DNA of 64,000 bases from Guyanagaster necrorhizus (GCF_019112545.1 NW_025064883.1:694100-758099), one strand, 5' to 3'; shown: positions 14,310-26,996, counted from the first letter of the stretch. Numbers and translations: made by a program. Notes: generated by a model from the sequence alone, not told the origin.

Positions 14310-15148
14310 ATGGCCTCAGCTTGGATATCGCCTCCGACACGGCCAGAAAACATTGATTACCTGGTATCTGGCGTTGGTGCGTTGTATTTTCTCGACTAAC
14401 ACTGGACGCTGACTCTGTTCAAGACCGATACAACCCGTCCAATGTCACCATTCTCGAAGACTACCTCTACCAACAGATCAGAAACCAGGAGTACGACTGC
14501 TTGGCAAATTTGGCAATTCTCAAGCTGTAGGCCCTTTTTCCTTGTTTTCTGCATCTCCTGCTCTAACTCAATTATCAAGGTATCAATTCAACCCGGACCT
14601 GTACAACCCAGACGTTATCGTCAACATCCTCATCAAGTCCCTCACGGCGTCCCCTCTACCAGACTTCAATCTCTGTATATCTCTTCTCGAAGATAAACCC
14701 ATCAGTGCCACCCTCGACGAGCCCGACCCCCTCCCTTCTCTCCTTCCCATCATACAAGAACTCCATGAACTTCTGGACCGCTGCCGATTCCCCAAGTTCT
14801 GGTCAGTATACCACTCAAACGAACTTGAAAACCTCCGGGACAACTACACGGTAGAATACGCTGGCTTCGAGGATGCTGTCAGAGCAGTGGTCGTGCGTGC
14901 CGTCAAAGCGACCTTCACGAGGATAGGAACCGAGCGGCTGGGCCAGTATCTCGATCTGGAGGGTAAGGTTGCTTTGTCTCTTCCTTTGCGGATCTAACAG
15001 GATTTTAGGGCCCGAGCTACAAGCTTATGTTAAAAACTTGGGGTGGTCAGTCGACCAGTCTGGTACCGTCATCAATATCCCTCCAAATCCAGACAATCAA
15101 ATCGAGGCCACCGTTGTCCAAGAAAATATCAAGCTACCTCGTCCGTGA
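14310..15148 (+). CDS. Translation initiation factor eIF3 subunit k
   Basis: Four exons (introns 14377-14423, 14527-14579 and 14963-15008) encode 230 residues, the usual eIF3k length of about 220-240. Signatures are VDRYNPSNVTILEDYL, CLANLAILKLYQFNPDLYN, the PCI-like helical body with DNYTVEYAGFEDAVRAVV, and the C-terminal winged-helix part ending GWSVDQSGTVINIPPNP and VVQENIKLPRP. eIF3k is a non-core subunit of the 43S initiation machinery, present in filamentous fungi and animals but missing from Saccharomyces. The start ATG at 14310 gives MASAWISPPTRPEN. Confidence 0.9.
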
Positions 15149-15343
15149 TATTTTCTGTCCTATTTCTTCGATACTCACCGGTTCTTAGAGCTCATCAAAG
15201 TCATATCTCACGCTGCAAAAGCTTGACGCACTAACCGTTGACATCTCTAATGTTTATTGCTGTAGTAGCTTTCCCTATACGATATATCTTGTAGTGCTGT
15301 CCAAGTTATTGTCCACCATGTACGACTGAGGCTATAACAAAGT

Positions 15344-17614
15344 TCAAGCGGATAAGAATGCTGCTGCCGTTCCCCAAACAGCCATCACGATAGCCAAACC
15401 TACCGCAAGCGCATCAAATGCACTACAAGAGCCTTTTATAGCTATGTGAGCACCAATGGGTCCAATCACAACTATCAGGAAGGCCGAAAACGAGCCTAGA
15501 AAGGCCATCACAGCGCTGAAGTCGGGCACGAGAATAGAAACGACCACGGAGAGTAAAGTGAGAGCTACTCGCAGAATCATTCCCAATATGCGTTTCCTTG
15601 ATGTACCATGTGATGGTTCGGCAAGCCTTTTAGCGACATCTTCGTGTGTTGCTGGCGGCAGATCGATCCCAAGCAGGATCTCTACAGTGGCGTTGAGCTA
15701 GAGGATGATCAGGAATCTGTCACGAGTAACTACACAAGCGCTTACCGGCTGCGTCGCCAACGCAAACTTGGACCTGTATAGTGCTTCATGAGCATAACTA
15801 CTCCTAATACACTGTGATTGCTTACAAGGGGCTTATAACCAACATCCAAAGGCAAGCTTGATTTAAAGCTGGATTGTACCCAGGTGTACGAAGCAGATCC
15901 ATGCTAATCTGGATAGATTGTGTTGGGTCGACGGCATGCATAAATGATGCCCAATACTTACCTCTTCACTGACTGATGTTCCAAACATGATGTACCCCGT
16001 GTATCCAATCAGCCCATATATGAATGTTGCAATTGCCTGGACATCGATGTGAACGTGAGATTATAATAAGATGTACATGTTGATGAGACCCACAAAGGCC
16101 CAAGTGATCATTTTGTCGAACTCTGATGGATCTTCCATGTCGCGAACAAGAGACGGAATAACAGCATGACCAGAAAACTGTACGGTTCGCTCAGAAACAC
16201 TGTTTCGATGAGTGAAGATACGAACCCCAGCCATAAATAATCCATAAGCTATCCCGAGGTGCCTCCAGCTCTCAATGCCTAATGACGTCTCAGCCGGAGA
16301 CCATAAGCTTCCGGGCTGCTCTCTTTTTGTAGCGCCATCAATGAATATCACGGCTATCATAAGAATAGTTGATATAACGCCCAAAATCGATGTATATGAG
16401 AGCAGAGATAACGGCAAGAAAACAGTGGGTATTAATCTGTTGGTCAGCGAAACGCTGTCGTCAGCACAAGATTAGTCTAGCTACTGATAGGACGACCCAC
16501 ATTAATAAACCCCATAATTTATACGTGTTTGATGAGTAGTAGGGTATGATTCCATGCAATGAATCTGCGTACAGCGTCACGAGGATGACACTATATGGAT
16601 GCTTAACATGGTACCAGATAGCTGATGCTGATATAAGTACCTGACAGAGAACAATTCGAGACAAAATATAGTGCTGATTATGCCTGTTGACCGTGGACCA
16701 AAGGCTTTTCGTCCAATATCGGTATAAGATCTCAGCCGAGGGTCAGACGTGATGATTTGTGCCAAACGTTTCGCTCTGTGTTTCGACCATCAGCTCAAGC
16801 CATCGAGGGTATACAAACGTACGTGTAACAGCTCACAAATCCATAAAAGCCAATGAGTATTGTCCCTGGTATCCACCCTGCGTAGGCGAAGGCCAGAGGG
16901 GTCGAGAGCATTCCAATGCCCAAGAGAATAGCTATGGAATTAAAAAGCTGAAAACGACAGTCATCAATTATGAGCACTGCATTCGAACCGGATATTCATA
17001 CAGTTTGCCCGAATGTACTTGCCCCTCCAAACCTGGCACGAGACAGGGAAGTTTTCGAAGGCTGACGAGCCACAGGCCGCCTTTGTGCATCTTGAATAGC
17101 ATTTGAAGAGGTCAGATAGTCAGGGCGAGGAACAGGGCGATGAGGATAGGTTCCAGCTGAGAAAGATACCCTGCGGAGTAGCGGTGTCTCTTCATCCGCT
17201 CGGGGTGGGGATACGCTCACAGGCGAACTAAGGAGTGTGCTACGAGGGAACGAAGAAACATAAGGTGCTGGGTGCTGCGGTGTCCCAGGAGAGACAGAGG
17301 CGGGGTTCAGTGCGTCCCATTCGAATTGGCTAGCAAAGTCATCGTGATCGTGACGTTGTGCTGGCGTGAACGAATCGGCGTCAGAGTCGCCCTCCTCCTC
17401 GATAATACTGCCAGATTCTTCATCAAAGGAGTCTGTAAGATCTGGTGAAGACGCCAAGGTCGATTCTACAACCAAAAATTGTGCTCGACGGTCTGGAGAG
17501 TGTCAGTATCAAAAGGCAATCTTTGAGAAGCTACGCACAAGAAGCGATAACGTCCCGTACGCTTTGAGCACTCGACGCCGACCCGAAGACAAATCCTGTC
17601 GTTGGCAGAGACAT
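15344..17614 (-). CDS. Avt1-type vacuolar amino-acid transporter (AAAP family)
   Basis: A many-exon gene for a multi-pass permease. A hydrophilic N-terminus of about 180 residues (acidic and Ser-rich, with DEETPLLRRVS) precedes the first transmembrane block LFNSIAILLGIGMLSTPLAF, the AAAP hallmark. Further helices include GTILIGFYGFVSCYT, VILVTLYADSL, LLSYTSILGVISTILMIAVI, FSGHAVIPSLVRDM and a last pair near residues 600-650 ending in AFLSA. The frame at 17475 starts only with TTG; a further exon, 17539-17614, supplies the ATG (MSLPTTGFVFGS) and splices over 17493-17538 to give SYRRAQFLVVEST, a motif seen in this family. Likely role: proton-coupled exchange of neutral amino acids at the vacuole. 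Confidence 0.82.
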
Positions 17615-18085
17615 CCAGAGTCGTTTTTCTTTGCTTCAAAAAGTGACCTAAAGATATGAGCTGGCGCTTATCGATATCCAATTCCACTCCTATTGATAGA
17701 CCCGTGAAGTGGCTATCTGGATCTGATTTGAATGATCTGGTATCCATTCTTCGGTATCTGTCAGTCAAGCATACGAAGCAGGCGCACAGAATCTGGAGCA
17801 TGAATAGATTTCAAAGTAATTGGGAAGGGAACGTGACAGAGTTCACGAGAAGAGCGCGTTATCAGGCTATCTAAATTTGGGTACAACACTGGCAACGTGT
17901 GCTCGTATTTTATACATGTAAAGTAACTGTGGCTCGTAATTTAGTGTAAGCAAAAGCGTCAATAAACAGAGAGGGAAAGTAATTGCGACGGTACGCGAGT
18001 CAAGGAATGTGATGTCTACAAGAATCCTAGAACACAAAATAGAGTGCGCGCGGCAACGACACAATGAGATATAGCTCGGAGGCTG
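17615..18085. other. Spacer between two tandem minus-strand genes
   Basis: About 470 bp holding the 3' flank of the Itc1 gene and the promoter of the transporter. The open frames here show no recognisable protein. Confidence 0.5.
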
Positions 18086-21000
18086 CTAAGAGGTATTCAC
18101 TGCTCGGCGATTCGTCCACATCATGTAAGGCTCTCTGGATATGTCATAGCCAGCATGAGCCTTTGTTCGGGTGCTACGCCTTGCTTCAGGAAGTTTAGCA
18201 TTGACTTGAACGTCCTGCAAGCTGTATGAGTCTAGAATAACACGTTTGACCAGTACACTGACCGCTGTACGCTTCCTGATACCAGACGTTATGTGAATCC
18301 ACCACTTGGTCAATCCTGCCTTGAGAGCAACTTCCCTATGGCCCTTGGGATTCAGCCATGCTACAAATTCGTCAAGCTGCATCCCAAATAGTAAGTGCAA
18401 GTGCTACACATGTCAATGGAGAGATCACAAACTTCTTCCAACTCCGAGTAAGCAGCCCACTCTCCAGGTCCAAGAATACCATCTTCTCCTTCTTCCTCTT
18501 TCCTCCGACCATCAATATCTTCTTCTACTTGCCGGAGCCTCAAAAGCTCCATATCTGTCTCGCTAGGACCCTGTACGAAAATTCTGCCCGTCCCATATTG
18601 CGCTACGCCGCCACTCCCCACTAACGACGCTGACCCCAGGCCGTCAAACCACCAGATACGGTTGTAAAATCTATCCCGTCCCAGCGGCTTGACCCTGACA
18701 CCGCCTAATAATTTCCTGAACTCGCGTTCAATGCCTTCAAGTCTTCGTTCGATCTTGTTGACTTCTTCGTCAAGCCTCCGGTGTTCCGCCATGGCTTGTT
18801 TAACAGAGGCTTGCTTAGCACGTGCAGCTTCACGTTGCTTTGCTTGAGTCTGAATCTTCTGACGAAGATCCTTCTGGCGGGAGGATCCTTTCTTTGACGC
18901 CGACAGGGAGTCAGATGCAGCATCAGAAGCGGCTATTTCGGAGTCACTGGCATCCTGCATGGAGACATCTTCATCAGGAGGTATGGAATTGTCTTTGGTC
19001 TCTCCGATGAGAGTGTTCATTTCTTCAGCACTGTAACAAGACATAAGAAATCATCGACAAAAAAATTGATACAAGTACTAACAACTGTTTCTTGGAACGG
19101 TTGACCTCAATTTTCTCCTTCCGAAGAGCAGTTAACTGCTCCTCGCATGATTCCATGTGAGCATGGATTGCTTTGCTGGAGACTGCAAGATTGGTTAGGA
19201 AAGACAGGATTGCTATGCGATCCGCCGGTGGCAACGAATGATATCGTTCAGCGGGAGAAGATGGCACAGTGCACAAAGAGGATTGTGGGGGAGGCGAACG
19301 TGAGCTAGATGCGCTCGAGGACGTTGAGGGTTCATTAACTTCTTCCGGCGCAAAAAGTAACTTTGTCAATATCTCTCGCAGACGAGGGAAGTTGGTTATG
19401 TTAGCGTGCTGTCACAGCGAATGAGCATAGGACGCCCGGGAGCAACAAAAAAAAACGCACATCCTTCAAGCAACCGACCAGCGCATCCTCCCAGCCTTGT
19501 CTGCCCTCTGCATGCCTTAAAGGCACTCTTTCCCAGTTATTACCAATATCAGCCATTGTAGCTGTAAGATTGGAGATAGACTGGCCCAATAGCATATCAT
19601 CACCATCAGCCGCCTCTTCCTGTAGATGGATAAGTGACACAACCGCGCTATGTCTATGGAATGGCACAGTCCGCAGATTATAGATGAGGATAGAATGGAC
19701 TTCAGCAAGCAAAGGGCACGGAGGATCATCAACGGAGTGACGTATGGCATGTTCGAACTCGTCCAGAGTGAAGGTTGAGAGATGAAGTGGTTGACTGCAG
19801 ACGTATAAGTCTTCCAAAAGAATTGATATGTTTGATGCAACATACCCATATACAATCAAGAAGTTCCAACTCATCAAAAAGGCCTCAAAAGTGCCAGGAG
19901 AGTCGTTGAAAGGAATGGTAGTGCGACTAGGTATCGGTTTCTGGACTTTCATACCAGCCTTTTTGTCCTTGTCCGCTAACCTCACATCCAGGTCTTCAGT
20001 TGGATATCGAACCGGTTTCTTCTTCTTTTTTTCTGCTGCGATTCGTTCCGCCTCCTCTTTTGCTAGTCTTTGTTTCTCGGCTTTCTCACGAGCTTCGCGC
20101 TCGCGTTTTTCGGCTGTTACTGTGCATCAGTACCGAACAGAGAGGCAAAATGGATAGGCTAACCTCTTTCTTCCTGTGCCGCCGTCATCTTTTTCTGCCT
20201 TTTAGAAGGCGGTCCATCTTTATCCTCCCAGACCTTCTTGCGTTTGTCAATTTCACCTTTCTTGATTGACTCGACGTCTTTGCGAGTCTCTTCAGGCATC
20301 ACGGAGTCGACACCATACCGCTTAGCGATAGCAGGTTTGACGGTCCAAGGCGAAGCGACCGCGGCATCACGATCAACGCAGTCGCGGATGAACCGACGCA
20401 GTATAGACTTGGAGAAAGAAAGGCGATCTCGACTAGTAACGTTAGCTCGGATTGCACGCATAAACAACACGATTTGTGTACCTCATTAATTGGCATGTAA
20501 CTTCCATCAAACTACCGACCGTATCCTCATCCTGCTTCTTGGCATTCTTGGCCTTGTCGTGCGCTTTTTCTTTCTCTGGTTCGGTGATTTGAACCCAGTA
20601 AAAGTATCTCTCCGGCCTGTCTTGGGCATTAACTTCGCCCGCTGGTATTTTCAAGTCACCGGTGATGAGGTGAGGTTCGTCCAATTCGGCCTTGGGGGAG
20701 GACCCTCTGTTCTCTTTGCGCGCGTCGCGGGCATCCTGATCTTGATAAAACTTTGGAGGGTAGACCGTATCGACTGTACCATAGTACCTTTACGATGTGA
20801 ATTAGACATAAAAACGAAAAAAAAAGAAACAGGTAAGATTTTCACTTGGTTCCTTGTAGATCGACAAGTACCCCTGGAGGATAAGAAAGGACATTGGCAA
20901 CACAGTCAAGCATGAGAAACAAGGGATACGTACTTTCTCCTTTGAAGTAGCGGTCCTTGAAGCGTTCATACACTGCTTCCACAAGATGATCAAGTCGTCC

Positions 21001-21420
21001 TACAACCTCTGTACAGGGCGTCAGTTTGAAGACTACGATGTATTTGAACGCGACCACGAACGCCATTGGACAGCTTTCAAGATGGCTGGCTTGAGGGGCG
21101 CGGAGAATCGTGCGTGTAATGTTCGAGCTTCTTGTCGTTCACTTTCCAGAGCCTGAAAATAGTCAAGACCACTTTTTCCGGTAACCTCGCATTGGAACTG
21201 CTTCAATCTGTAAAAGGACATGCGTGCGGCATAAGCCCTTGGGGCAGGTAAGGGTGGATAGACAGCAACATAGGGGAGTGGGCACGTACTCGTATGTTTC
21301 GAAGATCTCGCCAGTGTGCCGCAGATAGAAGACCTCCCTGTTAGGGTTTGTCTTGACAGACTGGAGGAGTTCGTCGGATGGCTGGGTGAGAACGACCCGC
21401 TTGCGTCGACATGTCGGCAT
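18086..21420 (-). CDS. ITC1: Itc1-like subunit of an ISWI (Isw2) chromatin-remodelling complex
   Basis: A long multi-exon gene of the ACF1/BAZ1/Itc1 family. The N-terminal WAC domain begins MPTCRRKRVVLTQPSDELL, then REVFYLRHTGEIFETYE and SFYRLKQFQCEVTGKSGLDYF. A DDT domain is in the middle (FNDSPGTFEAFLMSWNFL, LHLSTFTLDEFEHAIRHS). WHIM motifs follow: YHSLPPADRIAILSFLTNLA, then a coiled coil with AKQREAARAKQASVKQ, and GRDRFYNRIWWFDGL. The C-terminus is HREVALKAGLTKWWIHITSGI. Itc1 is the non-catalytic DNA- and nucleosome-sensing partner of the Isw2 ATPase, which slides nucleosomes to repress genes. An upstream in-frame ATG at 21648 would add a Pro-rich extension not seen in the family, so 21420 is chosen. 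Confidence 0.87.
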
Positions 21421-22484
21421 GGGAGCTGTGCTGAGGAAAATAAGGGCGCAGCGAGCAGGGAACGGGCGTGGCGGGGCAGCGGTACGAGGAGTGACTGGGT
21501 AGGGCGGCGGCGATGATGGGAACGACGAGGAGCGAGGGCTGGACGATGCCTGGCAAGTGGAGGAGGGGAAGGCGTCGAAACGGATGATGGGAATTCGGGA
21601 ACGGCCAGGTGGCTGAGAGCTGGCACCGTCTCCCTCAAAGGTCACCAAAAAGTCACGGCGTCTCGGCCTTTGCTTTCTCTACCCCCTGCCATCTGCCTGA
21701 CTTTTTTTTGTTTTCCAATGCCTCCCTTGCCTACCTCCCCCCCCTTCCCAGTCACTCGCCCCGGCCTTGATGCTAGATTTTCTCGCTTCATCGAGATGGC
21801 TTGCTAGCAGATTCAGACAGTGTGACATTTCCATCTTGTCACTCGTCCACTTGTAGTCAGGTTCGTGCTGCAGTTCGTTTTGGAAACTTGGACAGACATC
21901 AGTACACTCTGTCTACATACATCTGCTATGGATCCCATTTCCCAAAAGCTTCCTGTCATTTGCCTCGTCTTGGATGCTCCCTCACTTGGGTCGACTCGGG
22001 TCTGCATCACGTGCTCAGTAGACGCGTCAACCATTCCTCGTTCACCCGACGCGTTTTACAACAATAAACGACACACTAGGTTCGTAACTAATCATGGTAG
22101 TTGTAACGGTAGTACATGCCCTCAGGTAGCAGTATATAATCAAGAGCTATATGGTGCAAACAAGAATGAAGCAGAGGGACTGAATAAGTCTGCTAGCGCA
22201 AACGATATTACTTATGGTAGTGTGTTCTACAAAGATGTTGCCAGTCCCAAGCGAATGAACAGAGGTACATACAACAGTCCAGTGTTCTCGTATCCATGAA
22301 GAGGGCGTATAGGCGTATATGTAGTGACAATGTCATCCGTCGATACTTCGACGCCGTGGGTATTCTGACGCTTCCAGGGTCCCTGCATGATTTCGTTTAT
22401 TTAAGCCTGCCCTCTTGGCGGCATTTTCCTTGCCTTTTTTCTCTTCTTCAACAGCGTGATCAGCAGCCCTCTTCTGAATCCTCG
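21421..22484. other. Intergenic stretch without a supported gene
   Basis: About 1.06 kb containing the Itc1 promoter and the 3' flank of the next gene. An open frame at 21865-22299 (+) of 144 codons has no recognisable motif. A Lys/Glu-rich reading just past the next gene's stop (about 22350-22470, minus) looks coding-like, but I found no splice sites joining it to the gene. Confidence 0.45.
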
Positions 22485-24715
22485 TCAGCCCACAGAATAC
22501 GAAGAGGGAGCAAAAACACGAACACTGTCTTTTCTGGACAAGGAGAAGAATCTTTTTATTCTCGACGGAGACTCTGACACCATATCCCCTTTGCCGAATG
22601 TTGTTTTGTGTTTGTGCTTTGTTTCCACGGCATCAATGATAACAATAGCTTTGGCTGCTGCAGACGTCGCTTTTCCTGAGGTAGGTAACGTCATATCAGC
22701 GTCGTTGCTACCCTGTTGTGCGGGATGCCGAAGCCCCTGCGAACCAGTCTCGTCCAATTGTCTATCAGCCTGAGCGGCCGCAATCGGCGAGGATGCAGAG
22801 CCACCTTCTACACTGACCAAGACCCATCCCTGTTTACCCGACTTGTTGTCCTTCTCCTTGCCTTTAGCAGTCACAGGCGGTGATATGCATCCAACCATGC
22901 CTGCTTCACTTTTGCGCAATTCCTCGTCAGGTTCACTGAGGACGGGCGACGCAATCCGATGCGGAACATCCTGGATAGGCTGTTCCTGCGGTACGCCATT
23001 CTCCGGCGTGACTTGAGAGGTTGTGCTGGCCACCTCGTCCTTTTCTTCTATCGGAGTTGTCTGCCAGCCACCTGGAAATTTAGGAGAAGCAGAGGGCCGA
23101 GCTTCTGTTTCGGCCGCCTTTGCATCTGCTATTCCAGTCCATTTAATGGGAACTTCGGCACTAATATCTGTGTTAGACGAGAATGCTGAATCTCGAAACA
23201 CCCCAGGGCTCAAGAGCGGGGATGTTCCAGCCGCACTAGAGGAATTTGACTTGACAACGGCGTCTGCTTGGGCTTCCATACGGGCCGACAAATCTCCTGT
23301 CTGAGCACGAGCCGAGACGAGTGGTGGTGTGCTGGATCGCAAAACGGGGTCGGATATTGTAGGGCTAGTAGGATATCCTGATGCTGGGGGAGAGGGCTGA
23401 GGGTTCATTTCAGCCTGAAATGGCGGCGTAGAGTAAAAAACAGCAGGTGCTTTCAATGCACCGGCACCGGTCATATTCTCGACACTGGAAGGCACCGTAC
23501 TGGGAAGATTCGCGCGATATCCTTCGCCCTCGGCATCGTCATGAACGGACACAGGTACTTGAGCTCGAGGTGCTGGTTTGCGAAGAGTGTGAGATGGCGC
23601 GGAGCCCACTGATGTAGAAGGTAGATGATTTAGCGGTAAACCCCCATGTAGGCGATATGGACCTTCCGTGACGGCGCGAGGATGTAGAGGTGAGGGTGAT
23701 AGTGGAATAGCGCTAGGATCTGTAGCGAGTTTCCGGTGATGAAGGGAGGAGGCATGATGAGGGAGAGACTCAGGACTCTGAAATGCACGCTTGACTTCCG
23801 ACTGGGAGGAGTTCAATATCGACGGAACTGGTGAATCTGAAATCATATCATCGGATGGAGGAGAAAGCCCAGTGAATATCCAGAGATCTTTGACTCGTGA
23901 ACGATTTGTTAGGGACAAAGAAGTGAGAAGGGTGAAAGAATGGGCATCAAGCGACGACAAAAGGGAAAGGATATGCTGGAGAGAATCGGATGCAAAAGTA
24001 TCTTCTTGAAACCCTAACGATAACGTCAGCCCGCTGCTGTAATCGTTGTAAAGGAATGGAAAACAGTACATCTGTAACCCTTTAATTTGAACTCGAATGA
24101 GTGGTCACCAATTTTCCTTTCTGAAACGACGCCGCGAGGCCACGAGCCACGTACGGCCTGAAGAATAGCTGGCGTGGTGTCCAGTGGAGGGCAAATAACA
24201 CGGAGAATAGTAGTAGAGGGAAAGGACAAGGCAAAAGGAACTTTGAGCTTGAACTTGTCCGAGTGAGAGATCTTTGAACCTTCAGGCAAGGGTGAATCAG
24301 AGCGAAAGGATGGGTTAGCAGATGGTTTGGAGAAGGCCATAGCCAGACGGTCGTCAGTTTCACGGCCATAATCAATGCTAGATAGAAAAGAATAGCCATG
24401 CTGATATATTATGCTCAGAATTTCCATCAAGAGCCTCTCGGTAGCTGCGCTTTTTGCATTCGTCCATGGCTTGCCCTCAAGTGCGAATTCGTAGAGTCCA
24501 TGGGAGACATCTTCACGAAAAGCAGAAACGAGCGAACGCTGGTCGAAGAAGCGATGAAGATGTGAAATGACTGGTAGAGGAAAGGAATAGAGTCTAATAC
24601 AGTTGGAACTGGCAATAGCAAGCAACGAAAAGGTGTTTGGAGTGTGCCTTTGTTCACGGATAAATTCTCGCCTAGGCATGAACGAAGAATCCGGTGGGGA
24701 GCTTGAGTTTGACAT
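22485..24715 (-). CDS. Large conserved basidiomycete protein of unknown function, 724 residues
   Basis: Two exons are joined by a 56-bp intron at 24014-24069, which restores KLKGYRWFQEDTFASD. The first about 280 residues look globular: LLAIASSNCIRLYSFPLP, FREDVSHGLYEFALEG, WTNAKSAATERLLMEILSII, DHSFEFKLKGYRWFQED and HILSLLSSLDAHSFTLLTSL. The remaining about 440 residues are disordered, Ser/Pro/Ala-rich, ending with RIKRFFSLSRKDSV. I recognise the style from mushroom genomes but no named domain. The folded half has a helix-strand alternation that could be a lipid- or protein-binding module, but nothing in the sequence proves it. It is divergent from the dehydrogenase gene, with 246 bp between starts. 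Confidence 0.75.
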
Positions 24716-24961
24716 GACGCCGCGAGGAAAAGAAAGTGAACGAAGCCAACTATGCTTCTTTCGTAAATCGTCACTGTGGGTGGCGGCTAAGAATGGTTCC
24801 TGGCCGAAACACGTGGTTTAAGGTTAGGGTCTGAATCCGGCGCTATCAGTCCGCCGGTCCGCTTTTCTGCGATTTCCGGTCCGTGTTCCTTTAGTTTCTT
24901 TTATATATAAAAAGAGCAATTCTGATCCAACCAACTTCCCTATCTTCCGTTCTCTGATTCA

Positions 24962-26826
24962 ATGGCGAATATGGAAAAACTGAATATCCTGATGTGTGCG
25001 TTGACTCATGAACATCTGTAGCGTCTAGTTGATGCTTCAGCAGGCGGTGCTGTACGACGTTAAGCTCTAACGGTGATTTCAATTGACCAACTACGAACCA
25101 TTCTAGGGCGAGTACACTACCGGGTGGACAGGATCTGGGGCATCCAAGTCAGACAAAAAGGTTAACTGACGTTTTATGGTCACTATTCTATGAAAACCCT
25201 AACGTTTATGTGACAGATCGGAGTACGTCGTCAGAAACTATGGCTTGTCATATCGTCTCACGCAGTGAAAGGTCGTCGCCCTGACGTGCTTTGATCTTCG
25301 AAGACTGGGAAAAGTCAATAAGCTCGGAATGGCCGGTGTTAACGGCCACAAGTTTCCCGTTATTAGGGAGCATTTGGCTCAAAACATCGCAGCCGTTTAT
25401 AAGGACATGGATACAATGTGCGGCATCACTCTTCCTATGTATTCTTAGATATTTATTGGTATTTTACAGATTTGATTCGTTCCCGGACGTGGATAAAATG
25501 GATCCAGAGGCTTGTACGTGACTGAAAATGTTAAAACCACGCTTACTATATATGTGTGTGTGTTTAGACAAGTCTGCTATGGACAAGATGAAGCCCGGAG
25601 ATGCGGCTATAATTTTCACACCGGACTGTGCGCTCTTGTACCTATCGGATCGAAAATCGATTTACTTATCTGTGGATCAGCTACCCACTACAGTATTGCT
25701 ATGTACGCCATCGAACGCGGAATTCATGTCCTCGTCACCAAACCCGCCGTCAAGTTACTGTCAGACCACAACAAATTAATAGCGGCTGCGAAGAAGCACA
25801 ATGTTATTTGTTTCGTTGAACATCACAAAAGGTTTGCTGGTTATATCGTTTCATCGACCATGGCGCTGGGATGTTAAACGTGCGGCCTAGATTCGATCCT
25901 GTGTACAGCGACGCCAAAGCTAAAGCCGCAAGTTTGGGCGAGTTTAACTTTTTCAGCGCGTGGATGAGCCAACCAAAGAGCCAGCTTGATACTTTCCGCG
26001 CCTGGGCTGGTAAGGACTCGGATATCAGGTTTGCGCTTTCATTTATGGATTTGCACTCGGAAATGCTCAACATACACAATACTTTAGCTATTACCTGTCA
26101 TCCCATCACGTTGACATCTGCTGCTGGATCCTTCAGGACATTGCAGTTCCGACGCGAGTCGTGGCGAGCGCTGCCGCCGGTATCGCCACCAGCGAACCAT
26201 ATAACTGTGACCCCCAAACTGAAGACACTATTACGCTTATGGTGGACTGGCAATCGATTAAGAGCCCGAAGCATCGAGGTACAGGAGTCTACACTGCGAG
26301 CTGGACAGCACCTTTAAAATCCGGTGTTCATTCTGCTCAACAGTGGTATTACATGGGTGAAAAGGTATGTAACTTTATAACTTGTACTCTTCAAGAAGGC
26401 TAACCCTTGTGGGGGGTTTGTCCCAGGGCGACATTACTGTCGACCAAGCTCATCGTGGCTATGATGTGACCGTCGACGACACTGGCAAGTCGTGGTATAA
26501 TCCGTTCTAATGAGCGCTTCGTCTCGGCAGCCGGCAACTGATGCTTCATACGTCTTGGCCCTCATAGTATGAAATATTCACCCTCTGAAAGCGGGCACTT
26601 TGACGGGCAACGAGGGTATGGCTATATTTCCATCGAGAAGTTTGTCGACGCGGCTCGCAGTGTCAATGCTGGCATAACGAAACCTGCAGATTACGATTTG
26701 CACGGCCTTCCGACAATCGCAAACACCGTACTCACAACTGCTATCTTGAACGCCGGTCGCACCAGTCTTGACGAGAAGCGACCGGTAGGAATTAAGAAAG
26801 ATGGCGATACTTGGGTTTTGCAGTGA
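24962..26826 (+). CDS. Gfo/Idh/MocA-family NAD(P)-dependent dehydrogenase, 12 exons with microexons
   Basis: Twelve exons sum to exactly 420 codons. Exon borders: 24962-24995, 25044-25051, 25107-25160, 25217-25222, 25272-25417, 25470-25513, 25568-25627, 25681-25831, 25891-26028, 26088-26364, 26427-26509 and 26568-26826. The Rossmann start reads LNILMCGAGEYTTGW only if the 8-nt exon is used; [17 protein letters not shown] needs the 6-nt exon. Later motifs are [28 protein letters not shown] (catalytic-type Lys), [21 protein letters not shown] and [14 protein letters not shown]. It probably oxidises a sugar-like substrate; which one is unknown. The last intron starts AT instead of GT, and reading through gives TAA after NPF (333 residues). 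It may be a damaged allele, so function is uncertain. Confidence 0.8.
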
Positions 26827-26996
26827 ACGAAGCGCTTCTGGGTGTTGGAACTTCAGAATACCTCCACCAAGGTTTCTCAGCATGTGGCGAGAGAAGATAA
26901 GTTTCTACGCATCTATATATCACCGGCTGCTATGAATGGGCCGTGGTCAAAATAAGGATAAAGGTATTACATACTTGAATTTGAACAGCGATGATA
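26827..26996. other. 3' flank of the dehydrogenase gene
   Basis: AT-rich sequence between the dehydrogenase stop and the coding-like relic on the other strand. No feature is recognised. Confidence 0.4.

Noticed and set aside
21865..22299. 144-codon plus-strand open frame downstream of Itc1 start
   Set aside because: No motif and no support from neighbouring exons.
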